A stretch of DNA of 64,000 nucleotides from VXRD01 sp965232265 (GCA_965232265.1 CBDDPH010000002.1:4030001-4094000); one strand, 5' to 3'; shown: positions 1 through 8,883, numbered from the stretch's first letter. Made by a program: numbers and translations. The notes: generated from the sequence alone by a model not told the origin.

Positions 1-376
1 TCGGAATCTGGGATCGCAATTTGATCACCGCGCCCAGCGTGCCAATAAACGAAGGGAAGGGGATAAAATAGGGCAATGACGCGCGCACGCCCCATCGGCG
101 CGAAGTCACATAATGCCCCATTTCGTGAACGCTCAAAATAATCAGCAAGGTCGTGGAAAACGGCAAGCCATAGACCAGATAACGCGGATCAACCAAAATG
201 CGCCAGTCTTCGAACACGGACACGGATGCCAATTGTGGCGACATAATCATCCCCGCTACCGTCGTCGTGTACGCAGTCGCCAAAAACAGCCCCACATGCA
301 GTCTCAAATTCTCCTGCGTCCTGGGCAAGGCTGTCTGCGTGGAAAAATACCGATTACCATTCAAATCGTCTGACAC
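1..376 (-). CDS. M50 (site-2 protease-like) membrane metalloprotease, N-terminal part
   Basis: This is a membrane-embedded zinc protease of the S2P/M50 class; such enzymes cleave substrates within or next to the membrane. About 125 residues are visible and the gene runs off the left edge, so its 3' end is missing. The zinc motif HEMGHY is clear and is followed by a membrane-like stretch ending LPYFIPFPSFIGTLG. An earlier hydrophobic segment (GLFLATAYTTTVAGM) precedes the motif. The start is GTG at 376, chosen because AAAGGAG lies five bases upstream; there is no in-frame ATG nearby. The family call rests on the HExGH motif and the flanking hydrophobic pattern. The substrate is unknown. The next gene upstream on the same strand starts at 1328 and ends at 444. 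Confidence 0.8.
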   Translation of the reverse strand, partial: MSDDLNGNRYFSTQTALPRTQENLRLHVGLFLATAYTTTVAGMIMSPQLASVSVFEDWRILVDPRYLVYGLPFSTTLLIILSVHEMGHYVTSRRWGVRASLPYFIPFPSFIGTLGAVIKLRSQIP

Positions 377-443
377 AAGAACTCCTTTTTTACGTTCATC
401 CTTCACACTTTTGCCGTTTGAAACGGCAAACTACTTCACACTT

Positions 444-1328
444 CTACCTTATCCCCACTGCAATGCGATGCGAATCGCCCAACCCCTGCGATGCAGGCAC
501 AAAAGCGTAATCCACCCGCCAGTTGCGCCTCGTAATACCCATTCCAAACGACAACATGCGCGTATCGTGCCCGGTTTGAATCCCACCCCGCAAAAACAAC
601 CTGCCCATCACCCCGTATTCCAAACCGAAATTCGCACCTCTGTTGCCAGCCGCTGGCAGGCGAAAATCGGCTGCTGCGATCCACGTGCGCCACGACCACG
701 TCGCCCCCATGCGAAATACCCGGGGCAAAGGAATGCGCTCCCGGTCTAATTGCGCCATCCGCCCCAAATTTCGATACGACGCCCCCAGCATCACGTTATC
801 AGACAAACGATACAACACCCCACCATCCACGCTCATTCCCCACGCACTCTCTGGCCCGATATTTTCATGCAATGCCCGCACCGAAAACCCCACATAAATT
901 CGCTGCCCTATCTTCTGTGCAGAAGACAGACCCGCATTGAGATCGTAAACACTAAACGTGCCCGCAGGCGTCGCGGTCGGCTCCCGTCGCGCTTCCAATC
1001 CCCCAGCTCCATAAACGCCCAAACTCAGCGCAAGGCCGCGCCTATCATTGCCATAAGCCCAGCCGCCATACCCCTGCTTGATCCCCTGAAACGATCGGTG
1101 GTGCGCCAAGATAAAATGTTTGCCCTGCATAGCCGCCACACCCGCCGGATTCCAAAACGCCGCAGTCTGCTCACCCACCACAGCGGTCTGCGCCTCACCC
1201 ATCGCAGCAGCACGCGCGCCAACGCCCTCGCGCAACAGCACAAAACCGGCCTTGTGCGCCGAAGCACTGGCCTCAGCGGAAAATAAGCAACATGTTACAA
1301 TCAAAATACCGAGCACAGCATACTTCAC
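444..1328 (-). CDS. PorV/PorQ-type (UPF0164) outer-membrane beta-barrel protein
   Basis: Predicted outer-membrane protein of the PorV/UPF0164 family, 294 residues. A signal peptide is visible at the start (VKYAVLGILIVTCCLFSAEASA). The N-terminal mature region has the family's hallmark pattern: GVGARAAAMGEAQTA followed by FWNPAG. Alternating polar and hydrophobic strands rich in Gly and aromatic residues run to the end. GTG at 1328 was chosen because AGGAGGT sits seven bases upstream; longer frames back to 1394 would cross the promoter's -10. In Bacteroidota such proteins serve type IX secretion or fatty-acid-like transport, but no type IX genes are seen here, so the job is open. A promoter lies at 1376-1404. 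Confidence 0.75.
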   Translation of the reverse strand: MKYAVLGILIVTCCLFSAEASASAHKAGFVLLREGVGARAAAMGEAQTAVVGEQTAAFWNPAGVAAMQGKHFILAHHRSFQGIKQGYGGWAYGNDRRGLALSLGVYGAGGLEARREPTATPAGTFSVYDLNAGLSSAQKIGQRIYVGFSVRALHENIGPESAWGMSVDGGVLYRLSDNVMLGASYRNLGRMAQLDRERIPLPRVFRMGATWSWRTWIAAADFRLPAAGNRGANFGLEYGVMGRLFLRGGIQTGHDTRMLSFGMGITRRNWRVDYAFVPASQGLGDSHRIAVGIR

Positions 1329-1375
1329 AAAAACCTCCTGCAGATGTAACACCCAAAATTCAATGCATTTCAGAA

Positions 1376-1404
1376 AGAGTAAGCAAACGGACAAAATGTG
1401 TCAA
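1376..1404 (-). promoter_or_regulatory. Promoter for the PorV-like gene
   Basis: On the minus strand there is TTGACA (1404-1399), a 17-base spacer, and TACTCT (1381-1376). The gene start is 48 bases downstream. It is one half of a divergent promoter pair with the restriction-modification operon promoter at 1442. Confidence 0.6.
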
Positions 1405-1441
1405 CTGCCCACTGTAAAAATAAAACATCCCAAGCGCGTAA

Positions 1442-1470
1442 TTGACAGGACCTTATTTCCTCACTACATT
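1442..1470 (+). promoter_or_regulatory. Promoter for the restriction-modification pair
   Basis: TTGACA (1442-1447), 17-base spacer, TACATT (1465-1470). Transcription would start near 1477, which rules out translation starting at the in-frame TTG at 1442 because that TTG is the -35 box itself. Confidence 0.6.
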
Positions 1471-1519
1471 TGTTATGACAATCTTGCTCGCACCACAAAA
1501 AGCAAAAATAGAGGGCAAT

Positions 1520-2317
1520 GTGAAGATAAACGAAAATCAGTATCTCGAAACCTTTTTGGCACCAGTCAGGCAAAGCAAAAGCTACCGCCCTAAATTTGGT
1601 CATGAAAACAAAAAGCAGGGTTTTTCCCTGAGTGAATTCAAAACACTTTACGGCTCTGACCCCTTCTATTCATGGGTCGGCCTTGATACAGACCTGATGT
1701 ATGCAGCTCACCGGGCAGCAGGTGGAATGACTTCCGTGTACCGCCAGATTGGTATCGGCTGTGAACGACTATTCCGCGCAGTGCTTATCGACGCGACAGG
1801 CTACAAAAATGCCGAATTTGCCACATGGTCTTACACCACCCAAACGCGCTCAGGCACAGCCAAGAAGTTATCTCTGGATGGCAGGTTGGAACTCTCTAAA
1901 ATTGAGAATCAAACAGTACTGGACAACGTTAAGCAGTGGATTAAAAACTATTGTGTGGAACTGAATGAAGTTTCCGAGCCGACCAATGGTATTGTTTTTG
2001 AAATTCGTCAGGGATACAAGAGTAAGGATTCTAAGCGTCAAAATGCGGACATTGATAACGCAACTGTGGCATGGGCAAACAATTACCTACCTGTGTTTGC
2101 TTTTTCTTCACAAATTGATACAGACATTGTTTTGAGATACCGGAATAATCGCTGCGGAATACTCATCGGTACTACCAGTGACAACAACAAAATATCCTTA
2201 TATGCATTCTGCGAACAGATTTTGGGGTATGACTTAGCGGGTTTCTTCAAACGCCATACAACGACGATAAAAACAGAGATTCACGATATACTTGAAACCC
2301 TACGGAGTGCTGAATAA
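1520..2317 (+). CDS. Putative type II restriction endonuclease (family not recognised)
   Basis: A 265-residue protein directly upstream of a DNA methyltransferase; its stop codon shares one base with the methyltransferase ATG (TAATG), so the two are translationally coupled. I do not recognise the family. The best catalytic candidate is the stretch FEIRQGYKSKDSKRQNADI, which has an acidic residue followed by Lys-rich positions as in PD-(D/E)XK-like nucleases; a conserved-looking AAGGMTSVYRQIGIGCERLFR block lies near the N-terminus. GTG at 1520 was chosen because GAGGG precedes it and because the promoter overlaps the earlier frame; ATG at 1475 is an alternative but would leave almost no leader. 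The region is visibly AT-richer than flanking genes, consistent with transfer. The endonuclease role is inferred from context. Confidence 0.55.
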   Translation: MKINENQYLETFLAPVRQSKSYRPKFGHENKKQGFSLSEFKTLYGSDPFYSWVGLDTDLMYAAHRAAGGMTSVYRQIGIGCERLFRAVLIDATGYKNAEFATWSYTTQTRSGTAKKLSLDGRLELSKIENQTVLDNVKQWIKNYCVELNEVSEPTNGIVFEIRQGYKSKDSKRQNADIDNATVAWANNYLPVFAFSSQIDTDIVLRYRNNRCGILIGTTSDNNKISLYAFCEQILGYDLAGFFKRHTTTIKTEIHDILETLRSAE

Positions 2318-3606
2318 TGGACATGAAATTTGGGCAGCGGTCAGACTACACCTTCAAATACAATAAACAACTTGGCAGACATGGATGGCTGCGTTTGACA
2401 CCCGCCTATTCGGTCAAACTGGTAAAGGAGATTATTGATAGTGCCCCGAAAGATGCCTTCATTCTCGATCCATTTTCTGGTACAGCGACAAGCGGTTTGG
2501 TTGCTGCCGAACATGGATTATCTGCACATTGCCTCGATATAAACCCATTTCTTATTTGGCTTGGAAACGCCAAATGCCGAAATTATTCAAAAGCTGAATT
2601 GGAAAGACTGAAAACTGAAAATGATAAAGTCCTTGTGGATTGCAAGGATATTGCGAACAAAAATAATTGGATACCCGAAATACACAATATTACGCGGTGG
2701 TGGTGCCAACATACTTTGAAAGTACTAGCAGCACTTCGCAAAGCTCTTGTGAATCAGTTTGGAGAACCCAGAGCAGACTGTGTTGCGAACCTTGCCTGGA
2801 TAGCGTTTTGTCGCCTGGTCATTGAAACGTCTTCAGCGGCATTCAACCATGTATCCATGTCATTTCACGACAAAGTGACAACTTATGAAATTGAACAAAT
2901 TGAGGTCTTATACAAGAAAATATTAAACGCAATAGTCGAAAGTGCCAGCGAAGACCTTACTGGCTCAGCATCAGTGCATTATGAGGATTCAAGAAAACCC
3001 ATTTCAATCGATGATGTGAAGTATTCTTATGTTATCACTTCTCCGCCCTACCCAAACCGCATCAGTTATATTCGCGAACTTCGTCCTTATATGTACTGGA
3101 CAAAATTTCTCGATTCAGCTCGAGAAGCAGGAGAATTGGATTGGCAAGCGATTGGTGGAACATGGGGTGTTGCAACCAGCAGGCTTCAAGATTGGAAATC
3201 GAATGGCCTTGAACTTCCAAAATCATTGAACCCAATTGTGTTTCAAATTTTGGACACAAAGGAAAAGAACGCTTTACTGATGGCAAACTATGTCTGGAAA
3301 TATTTCCACGACATGCACCTCCACCTTCAAAATTTGCGAAAAAGCCTGAAGAAAGGCGCAGTACTTTCATACATTGTTGGCAATTCCAGTTTCTACGGGG
3401 TACCTGTTCACACAGAAAAGCTACTTGAAGACTCGCTGAAAAATCTTGGATTCACCAACATAGGAAGTAGAATAGTCAGAAAACGCAACAGCAAAAAAGA
3501 GCTTTTTGAATACTGCGTTTATGCCACCTATAAGGAAAGCAGAAATTACGAACCACAATATTTTTTTCATAACAGGCATTTGGATCAGCAACTCGTACTT
3601 TTTTAA
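2317..3606 (+). CDS. Site-specific DNA methyltransferase (N4-cytosine or N6-adenine)
   Basis: Modification enzyme of the restriction-modification pair, 429 residues, transferring a methyl group from S-adenosylmethionine to an exocyclic amino group of DNA. Motif I, DPFSGTATSG, starts at Asp51 and binds AdoMet; motif IV is SPPY at residues 242-245, which marks amino (not C5) methylation. SPPY more often accompanies N4-cytosine methylation, but this cannot fix the base. Roughly 190 residues lie between the motifs, a likely place for target recognition. Base composition is AT-rich as in the upstream partner. The recognition site cannot be read from sequence. Confidence 0.85.
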   Translation: MDMKFGQRSDYTFKYNKQLGRHGWLRLTPAYSVKLVKEIIDSAPKDAFILDPFSGTATSGLVAAEHGLSAHCLDINPFLIWLGNAKCRNYSKAELERLKTENDKVLVDCKDIANKNNWIPEIHNITRWWCQHTLKVLAALRKALVNQFGEPRADCVANLAWIAFCRLVIETSSAAFNHVSMSFHDKVTTYEIEQIEVLYKKILNAIVESASEDLTGSASVHYEDSRKPISIDDVKYSYVITSPPYPNRISYIRELRPYMYWTKFLDSAREAGELDWQAIGGTWGVATSRLQDWKSNGLELPKSLNPIVFQILDTKEKNALLMANYVWKYFHDMHLHLQNLRKSLKKGAVLSYIVGNSSFYGVPVHTEKLLEDSLKNLGFTNIGSRIVRKRNSKKELFEYCVYATYKESRNYEPQYFFHNRHLDQQLVLF

Positions 3607-3624
3607 TCAGGTGCAGGAGTCATC

Positions 3625-4059
3625 ATGGCACAAGCAGAAATTGGCGACCGCGTATTGATTTATTACAAGGGCATCCTTGAAGACGGAACCATAGCCGAAG
3701 GCACGCCCGAGAATGAACCATTCGATTTCACAGTCGGAGACGAATCGGTAAAAGACATATTCACGCGCCTTGTACACGGATTGGAAGAAGGCGATTCTCG
3801 CACGGTGATCCTATCCCCAGAAGAAGCGTTTGGCCCCTATAACCCCGACTTTGTAATCGAAGTCGCGCGATCGAAATTTCCTCCCGATGCGCTCCTTGAA
3901 AAGGGAATGCGTATGGAAGTACAGTCCGACCCCAATGGCACACCCGTCGAAGTCTCTGTCAAAGACATAACATCCCAAACCGTGACATTAGACGGCAACC
4001 ATCCCTTTGCAGGAGAAGAAATTACCATGACAGTTCAGTTATTAGAGATCATAGTATGA
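3625..4059 (+). CDS. FKBP-type peptidyl-prolyl isomerase (SlyD-like)
   Basis: Cytoplasmic prolyl isomerase/chaperone of the SlyD group, 144 residues, no signal peptide. It begins with the usual FKBP strand (IGDRVLIYYKGILEDG), has the VHGLEEGDSRTVILSPEEAFG loop, an inserted-flap region, and ends with the diagnostic DGNHPFAGEEI segment. It lacks the His/Cys-rich metal-binding tail of E. coli SlyD. AGGAG lies ahead of the ATG. It heads a tight cluster with the MORN lipoprotein (22-base gap) and polA (12-base gap). Confidence 0.85.
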   Translation: MAQAEIGDRVLIYYKGILEDGTIAEGTPENEPFDFTVGDESVKDIFTRLVHGLEEGDSRTVILSPEEAFGPYNPDFVIEVARSKFPPDALLEKGMRMEVQSDPNGTPVEVSVKDITSQTVTLDGNHPFAGEEITMTVQLLEIIV

Positions 4060-4080
4060 CCGTTACAATAAGGTAAAAAC

Positions 4081-4596
4081 ATGTGGCGTCAATTGGGAAT
4101 CATCGCGCTTGGTATCGCGCTATCTGCATGTGGCCCCGATGTTCAACTGGTAAAAGATGGACATGAAGAATACTATGTGTACTGGGATGACGGTCACAAG
4201 CGGTATTTCAGACATGGGTTATACCAGTCATTTTACGAAAGTGGTCGCCAGCGATCAGTTGGCAAATACGAACGAGACATAAAAGTGGGTGTTTGGACAC
4301 ACTGGTATGAAAACGGGCAAAAACAGGGAGAAATGGACTGGGTAGATGGCAAGCCCGAAGGTGTCGTAACAGAATGGTACAAAAACGGACAACAAAAAAA
4401 TACGGGAACGTGGGAAAATGGTGGGCGACATGGTCTCTCGACCTGGTGGTATGCAAACGGACAAAAGGAAAAAGAAGTGACATACATAGAGGGAGAACCC
4501 GACGGAATCTGGACGTATTGGGACTCGACGGGTGTCATAACAAAAAAGCAGTATTGGGATCGCGGTGCGTTTTTGCGGGTTGAAGAGGAAAACTGA
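4081..4596 (+). CDS. MORN-repeat lipoprotein
   Basis: A 171-residue predicted lipoprotein: the signal peptide ends in the lipobox LSAC, so Cys17 would carry the lipid. The rest is a chain of MORN-type repeats (motifs such as YENGQKQGEMDW, YKNGQQKNTGTW, YANGQKEKEV). Database names for similar proteins ('YwqK family antitoxin') are not supported by a toxin here. MORN repeats usually act as protein or membrane-binding scaffolds; the partner is unknown. AAGGT precedes the ATG. It sits between the FKBP gene and polA, probably in one transcript. Confidence 0.75.
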   Translation: MWRQLGIIALGIALSACGPDVQLVKDGHEEYYVYWDDGHKRYFRHGLYQSFYESGRQRSVGKYERDIKVGVWTHWYENGQKQGEMDWVDGKPEGVVTEWYKNGQQKNTGTWENGGRHGLSTWWYANGQKEKEVTYIEGEPDGIWTYWDSTGVITKKQYWDRGAFLRVEEEN

Positions 4597-4607
4597 AAGG
4601 ATCAAAA

Positions 4608-7373
4608 ATGGCAGACAAAACCCTGTATTTATTAGACGGCATGGCACTGGTCTATCGCGGGCACTTTGCAATGATACGCAATCCGCGAATGACGTCAAAA
4701 GGACTGAACACCTCGTCGTTATTCGTTTTTGCCAATACCCTATTGGATATTTTGGGCAACACAAAGCCCTCGCATCTGGCCGTGGTCTTCGACACGCCAG
4801 AACCGACATTTCGGGACGAGATATACAAAGAATACAAGGCACAACGAGAAAAAATGCCCGAAGACATAAGTGGTGCGCTGCCCTACATCGACCAAATGTG
4901 TGAAGCGTTCAACGTGCCCGTCATCCGCAAACCGGGCTATGAAGCCGACGACGTAATCGGCACACTGGCAAAAGAGGCTGAAAAGTCCGGGTTTATAACA
5001 TATATGGTAACCCCCGATAAAGACTACGCCCAACTCGTCTCAAACAAAACATTCATCAGCAAACCCGGACGCACGGGCGATGGTGCTGAGATCCTGGGCG
5101 TATCAGAAGTCTTGGAACAATGGGAAATTGAGCGCGTGGATCAGGTCATCGACATGCTGGGGCTGATGGGTGATACGAGTGATAATGTGCCGGGCGTACC
5201 GGGCATAGGGCCAAAAACCGCACAAAAACTGATCGCCCAATACGACAGTGTGGAAGGCTTACTCAATCACGTCGATGAATTGAAAGGCAAACAAAAAGAA
5301 AATGTAGAGACATATCGAGAACAGGCGTTGTTATCAAAAGAATTGGTCACCATCCACCTCAACGTACCGTTGGACTTTGGATTGGATGATCTCGCCGTAA
5401 AAAAACGTGACGAACAAAAATTGAAAACCCTGTTCGCAGAATTGGAATTTAACACCCTGGGCAAGCGGCTATTTGGAAATGATTTTAGTATAGACCAGCA
5501 ACAAATCTCACTCTTCGGCGATGAAACAGCGACAGCAGGTGTATCGAAACACAAAACCATCGCAGATGTCGAACACGAGTATCACCTCGTGGATACCCCG
5601 AAAAAGCGCGCGGCATTGATCGAAAAATTGACGCAGCAAAAGGCGTTTTGCTGTGATACGGAAACAACGGGGCTAAACCCGAGAACATGTGAATTGCTCG
5701 GCCTCGCATTTTCATTGCAACCGCACACCGGATATTACGTACCAATGCCAGAAGACCCGGATAAAAATAAGGCCGTATTGGAAGAATTTCGCAGCATTTT
5801 GGAAAACCCGCACACCGAGAAAATCGGACACAATCTCAAATTTGACCTCGCGGTATTATTGTGGCAAGGCATCAGAGTTCAAGGACCTGTTTTTGATACC
5901 ATGCTCGCCGCTTATGTAACCGCACCCGAAATGCGTCGCGGCATGGACGCGCTATCGCTGGCATTACTGGGTTATGAACCCATTAAAATTGAGTCTTTAA
6001 TCGGCGCAAAAGAAAAGGGCAAAAAACAAAAAACCCTGCGCGAAGTCCCCCTGGACAAAGTAGCAGAATACGCAGCCGAAGATGCGGACATCACCTTGCA
6101 ACTCGCCGAAGCTCTGCGCCCCAAAATTGCAGAAATGGGACAAACGCGCGTATTTGAAGCCATAGAATGCCCGCTGGTATCTGTACTGGTGCAAATGGAA
6201 TATGAAGGCATTCGCATGGAAGCATCTGTAATCGAAGCACTTTCGGAAGACCTGCAGGATGAATTAGTCGCCATCCGACAGCGCATTTACGATCTGGCAG
6301 GTGAAACATTTAACCTGAACTCACCCAAACAATTGGGCGATATCCTATTTGAAAAATTAAAACTCGACCCCAATGCGCGGCGCACAGCTAAAACAAAGCA
6401 GTATCAAACAGGCGAATCAATTTTGCAGCGGTTGGCGCACAAACACGAAATAGTAGAACAGATTCTGATGTATCGAACTTATGCAAAACTAAAATCCACC
6501 TATCTGGATATGTTGCCGGGCGCGGTATTTAAGGATACCGGACACATTCACACGCATTACGAGCAGGCCGTCACAGCCACCGGGCGGTTGCAATCGCACG
6601 GACCGAATCTGCAAAATATTCCCATTCGCACGGAAAAAGGGCGCGAAATTCGCAAAGCCTTTGTGCCTCGCAATGAAAATTACACGCTCTTGTCGGCAGA
6701 CTATTCCCAAATAGAATTGCGCGTAGCGGCCGAACTCAGTCGCGATGAAGAGATGCACAGGGCATTTCGAGAAGGCCTGGATATCCACGCGGCAACTGCA
6801 ATGAAAATTTACGGATTGGACGAACGCGATGTAACCGACGACATGCGCCGGCAGGCAAAAACCGTAAACTTTGGCATTATTTATGGAATCTCCGCCTTTG
6901 GCCTGGCGCAACGCCTGAATATTCCGAGATTTGAAGCCGGTAATTTAATCGCGCAATATTTTGAACAATTTCCCGGCGCAAAAAAGTACATGGATGACAC
7001 CATCGATTTTGCGCGCGAACACGGGTATGTGGAAACCATGACCGGACGCAGGCGATATCTGCGGGACATCCACTCGCGCAATGCCACCACGCGCAAAAGT
7101 GCCGAGCGCAACGCAATAAACTCGCGGATTCAGGGTTCAGCGGCCGACATGATTAAAATTGCGATGCGCCGCGTCCAGGATGCCCTGTTTGAACGGGACC
7201 TAAAAACGCGCATGTTGCTACAAGTACACGACGAACTCGTCTTTGACCTGCACAAAGACGAAGCCGATATCGCGATGCCCCTAATCGAAGACGCGATGAA
7301 AAATGCCCTGCCACTGTCCGTGCCAATTGTCGTGGAAATGGGCATGGGAAACACCTGGCTGGAAGCGCATTGA
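4608..7373 (+). CDS. polA: DNA polymerase I
   Basis: Full-length DNA polymerase I (921 residues, the usual size), used in Okazaki-fragment processing and repair. The N-terminal ~300 residues form the 5'-3' nuclease domain (for example MLGLMGDTSDNVPGVPGIG). The 3'-5' proofreading domain appears intact: DTE at 350-352, Asp413 in HNLKFD, and Tyr488/Asp492 of the YxxxD motif. The polymerase domain has motif A with Asp698 in SADYSQIELR, motif B RRQAKTVNFGIIYG, and motif C HDE with Asp875. The start has AAAGGA upstream. No truncation or frameshift is seen. Confidence 0.97.
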   Translation: MADKTLYLLDGMALVYRGHFAMIRNPRMTSKGLNTSSLFVFANTLLDILGNTKPSHLAVVFDTPEPTFRDEIYKEYKAQREKMPEDISGALPYIDQMCEAFNVPVIRKPGYEADDVIGTLAKEAEKSGFITYMVTPDKDYAQLVSNKTFISKPGRTGDGAEILGVSEVLEQWEIERVDQVIDMLGLMGDTSDNVPGVPGIGPKTAQKLIAQYDSVEGLLNHVDELKGKQKENVETYREQALLSKELVTIHLNVPLDFGLDDLAVKKRDEQKLKTLFAELEFNTLGKRLFGNDFSIDQQQISLFGDETATAGVSKHKTIADVEHEYHLVDTPKKRAALIEKLTQQKAFCCDTETTGLNPRTCELLGLAFSLQPHTGYYVPMPEDPDKNKAVLEEFRSILENPHTEKIGHNLKFDLAVLLWQGIRVQGPVFDTMLAAYVTAPEMRRGMDALSLALLGYEPIKIESLIGAKEKGKKQKTLREVPLDKVAEYAAEDADITLQLAEALRPKIAEMGQTRVFEAIECPLVSVLVQMEYEGIRMEASVIEALSEDLQDELVAIRQRIYDLAGETFNLNSPKQLGDILFEKLKLDPNARRTAKTKQYQTGESILQRLAHKHEIVEQILMYRTYAKLKSTYLDMLPGAVFKDTGHIHTHYEQAVTATGRLQSHGPNLQNIPIRTEKGREIRKAFVPRNENYTLLSADYSQIELRVAAELSRDEEMHRAFREGLDIHAATAMKIYGLDERDVTDDMRRQAKTVNFGIIYGISAFGLAQRLNIPRFEAGNLIAQYFEQFPGAKKYMDDTIDFAREHGYVETMTGRRRYLRDIHSRNATTRKSAERNAINSRIQGSAADMIKIAMRRVQDALFERDLKTRMLLQVHDELVFDLHKDEADIAMPLIEDAMKNALPLSVPIVVEMGMGNTWLEAH

Positions 7374-7383
7374 AAATCGATGT

Positions 7384-7424
7384 GACCTCTCCCCCCGGCC
7401 CCCTCTCCTGAGAGGAAAGGGGAG
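7384..7424 (+). repeat. GC-rich palindromic dispersed repeat, copy 1
   Basis: An intergenic element with a run of C, then CCGGCCCC, then a short hairpin (CCTCTCC and its near complement around TGAG). A close relative lies in opposite orientation at 13793-13831. It occupies most of the gap between polA and the acetyltransferase gene. Confidence 0.6.
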
Positions 7425-7490
7425 CACTGAATTGCATCGCTCCTGTGCGGACTTCTACACCGCGCCTTAATTCTCAACTCCCAATTCACC

Positions 7491-8060
7491 ATGTTCAACT
7501 GGCTCAAAAAACTATTCGCCCCTCCTGTCGAACACCTGCCGCAACTCGAAATGTTTCGCGACCACCTCGACAACCTGCCCAAAATTCAGCACATTACCGG
7601 CTATGCCACACGCACCTATCGTTCGGGAGATGAAGCCGCATGGTGTCGCATCATGGAAGGCAATGTGGGCAGCAACTGGACAACGGAAAAATGCCGCACA
7701 CAATTGATCAGCGATCCCCGTTTCCAGGCCGAAAACCTCTTTTTCATCACCCACAACGACGACCCCATAGCCAGCGCGTGTGCATGGAAAACACCCGGCC
7801 AATCGCCGGAAACGGGCGAAGTTCACATGGTCGCCGCGCACGCAGACCACCGCGGCAAAGGACTCGGGCACCTGCTCAACGCCCTCGTCCTCCATCGCTT
7901 AAAAGATCTGGGCTATCACAAAGCACATCTCAAAACCGATGACTGGCGCCTACCAGCCATCAAAACCTACCTCGACGCGGGCTTCCACCCCCTCAACACC
8001 CACGAAAGTCATCCCGAACGCTGGGAAGCCATCTTCGCCCAGCTCAAAATTAAAAGATAG
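7491..8060 (+). CDS. GNAT-family N-acetyltransferase
   Basis: A 189-residue protein whose C-terminal part is a GNAT acetyltransferase domain: strand EVHMVAAHADH followed by the acetyl-CoA loop RGKGLG at 121-126, then LKTDDWRLPAIKTYLDAGF, the usual end of the fold. The first ~40 residues are an extra N-terminal stretch of unknown role. No good ribosome-binding site precedes the ATG at 7491, so the start could be later (for example an internal codon after 7580). The substrate is not predictable. Confidence 0.8.
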   Translation: MFNWLKKLFAPPVEHLPQLEMFRDHLDNLPKIQHITGYATRTYRSGDEAAWCRIMEGNVGSNWTTEKCRTQLISDPRFQAENLFFITHNDDPIASACAWKTPGQSPETGEVHMVAAHADHRGKGLGHLLNALVLHRLKDLGYHKAHLKTDDWRLPAIKTYLDAGFHPLNTHESHPERWEAIFAQLKIKR

Positions 8061-8065
8061 CAGTC

Positions 8066-8113
8066 AGCTATCAGCAGTCAGCAAAACAAGCGATTAGCTG
8101 ATGGCTGATAGCT
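8066..8113. repeat. Inverted repeat between convergent genes
   Basis: AGCTATCAGC (8066-8075) and its exact complement GCTGATAGCT (8104-8113) flank a gap containing imperfect extra copies of CAGTCAGC. It sits between the converging acetyltransferase and TrpRS-like genes and may act as a weak bidirectional terminator or be another dispersed palindrome. Confidence 0.5.
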
Positions 8114-8114
8114 C

Positions 8115-8861
8115 TTACCCCATCAACGCATGATACCCCATCCCCATCACCTCCTTGACCTGTTCCAGCGTGCGTTGTCCTTCAATACGCGCTCTCGAAC
8201 CGCCCAGATTCAAAATATCGCGCACCAAATCGGGCTGTTCTTCAAAACCCCTGCGGCGAACTCGAAACGGCGTCATAATCTTGCTCTGACCATCCGCACC
8301 CTTTAAGCGCGTGCCATAAACGCCATCGGGAATGGGAAACACCTCGCCATAAATCCGATTGAATCGCGCAGCCACGTCCTGCGCCAGTTCAATATGGGGT
8401 CTTTGATCTGGCCCCACCGGCACATATTGCGGACGAAAAAGCAAAATATCCGCCGCCTGAGACACCGGATATCCCACAAACCCGTAAGGCACCCGATTCC
8501 CCAACCCCATCTTACCCATCTCTTCCTTAACCGTTGGATTTCGCAACAAACGCGGCAACGTCACCAAATTGGAAAAAATCATGGTCAACTCTGCCAGTTG
8601 CGGCACCTGCGATTGCAAAAAACAAACGCTTTTTTCGGGATCAAACCCCGCCGCCAGATAATCCAGCACCATTTCTCTGACGTGACGCTCCAGATCCTCT
8701 GTCCGATCCCGGTGCGTCGTCAGCGCCTGATAATCGGCAATCATAAAAAAACACTGAAACTCATCCTGCATCTCAAACCGATTCTTCAACGACCCGACAT
8801 AATGCTCCAAATGCATTTTACCCGTTGGGCGATCCCCTGTTAAAACAATTGTGCGACTCAT
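8115..8861 (-). CDS. Tryptophanyl-tRNA synthetase-like protein with an internal deletion
   Basis: A 248-residue relative of tryptophanyl-tRNA synthetase, which normally has ~330 residues and charges tRNA-Trp. The class I Rossmann domain is well preserved (RPTGKMHLEHYVGSL, NPTVKEEM, GYPVSQAADI, VPVGPDQRPHIELA). Two key motifs are changed. The HIGH-equivalent reads HLEH (17-20), with Glu in place of the invariant Gly. After SKIM (residue 196, near base 8274) the sequence jumps straight to PFRVRRRGFEEQPDLVRDIL, which matches the C-terminal end of the family, so about 80-90 residues including the end of KMSKS and the anticodon region are missing, in frame. It may be catalytically dead: a regulator, a tRNA or Trp sensor, or a decaying copy. 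AAAGGA precedes the ATG. Upstream lies an attenuator region. Confidence 0.75.
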   Translation of the reverse strand: MSRTIVLTGDRPTGKMHLEHYVGSLKNRFEMQDEFQCFFMIADYQALTTHRDRTEDLERHVREMVLDYLAAGFDPEKSVCFLQSQVPQLAELTMIFSNLVTLPRLLRNPTVKEEMGKMGLGNRVPYGFVGYPVSQAADILLFRPQYVPVGPDQRPHIELAQDVAARFNRIYGEVFPIPDGVYGTRLKGADGQSKIMTPFRVRRRGFEEQPDLVRDILNLGGSRARIEGQRTLEQVKEVMGMGYHALMG

Positions 8862-8883
8862 GTCTGTTCCTTTCTTTGAACTA

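Noticed and set aside
198..749. Long plus-strand frame over the PorV-like gene and others like it
   Set aside because: It is the complement shadow of a gene with signal peptide and ribosome site on the minus strand.
1442..1519. In-frame upstream start (TTG at 1442) for the putative restriction enzyme
   Set aside because: That TTG is the -35 box of a good promoter and the predicted transcript begins after it.
4081..4596. Naming the MORN lipoprotein an antitoxin
   Set aside because: There is no toxin partner and the repeats alone do not support it.
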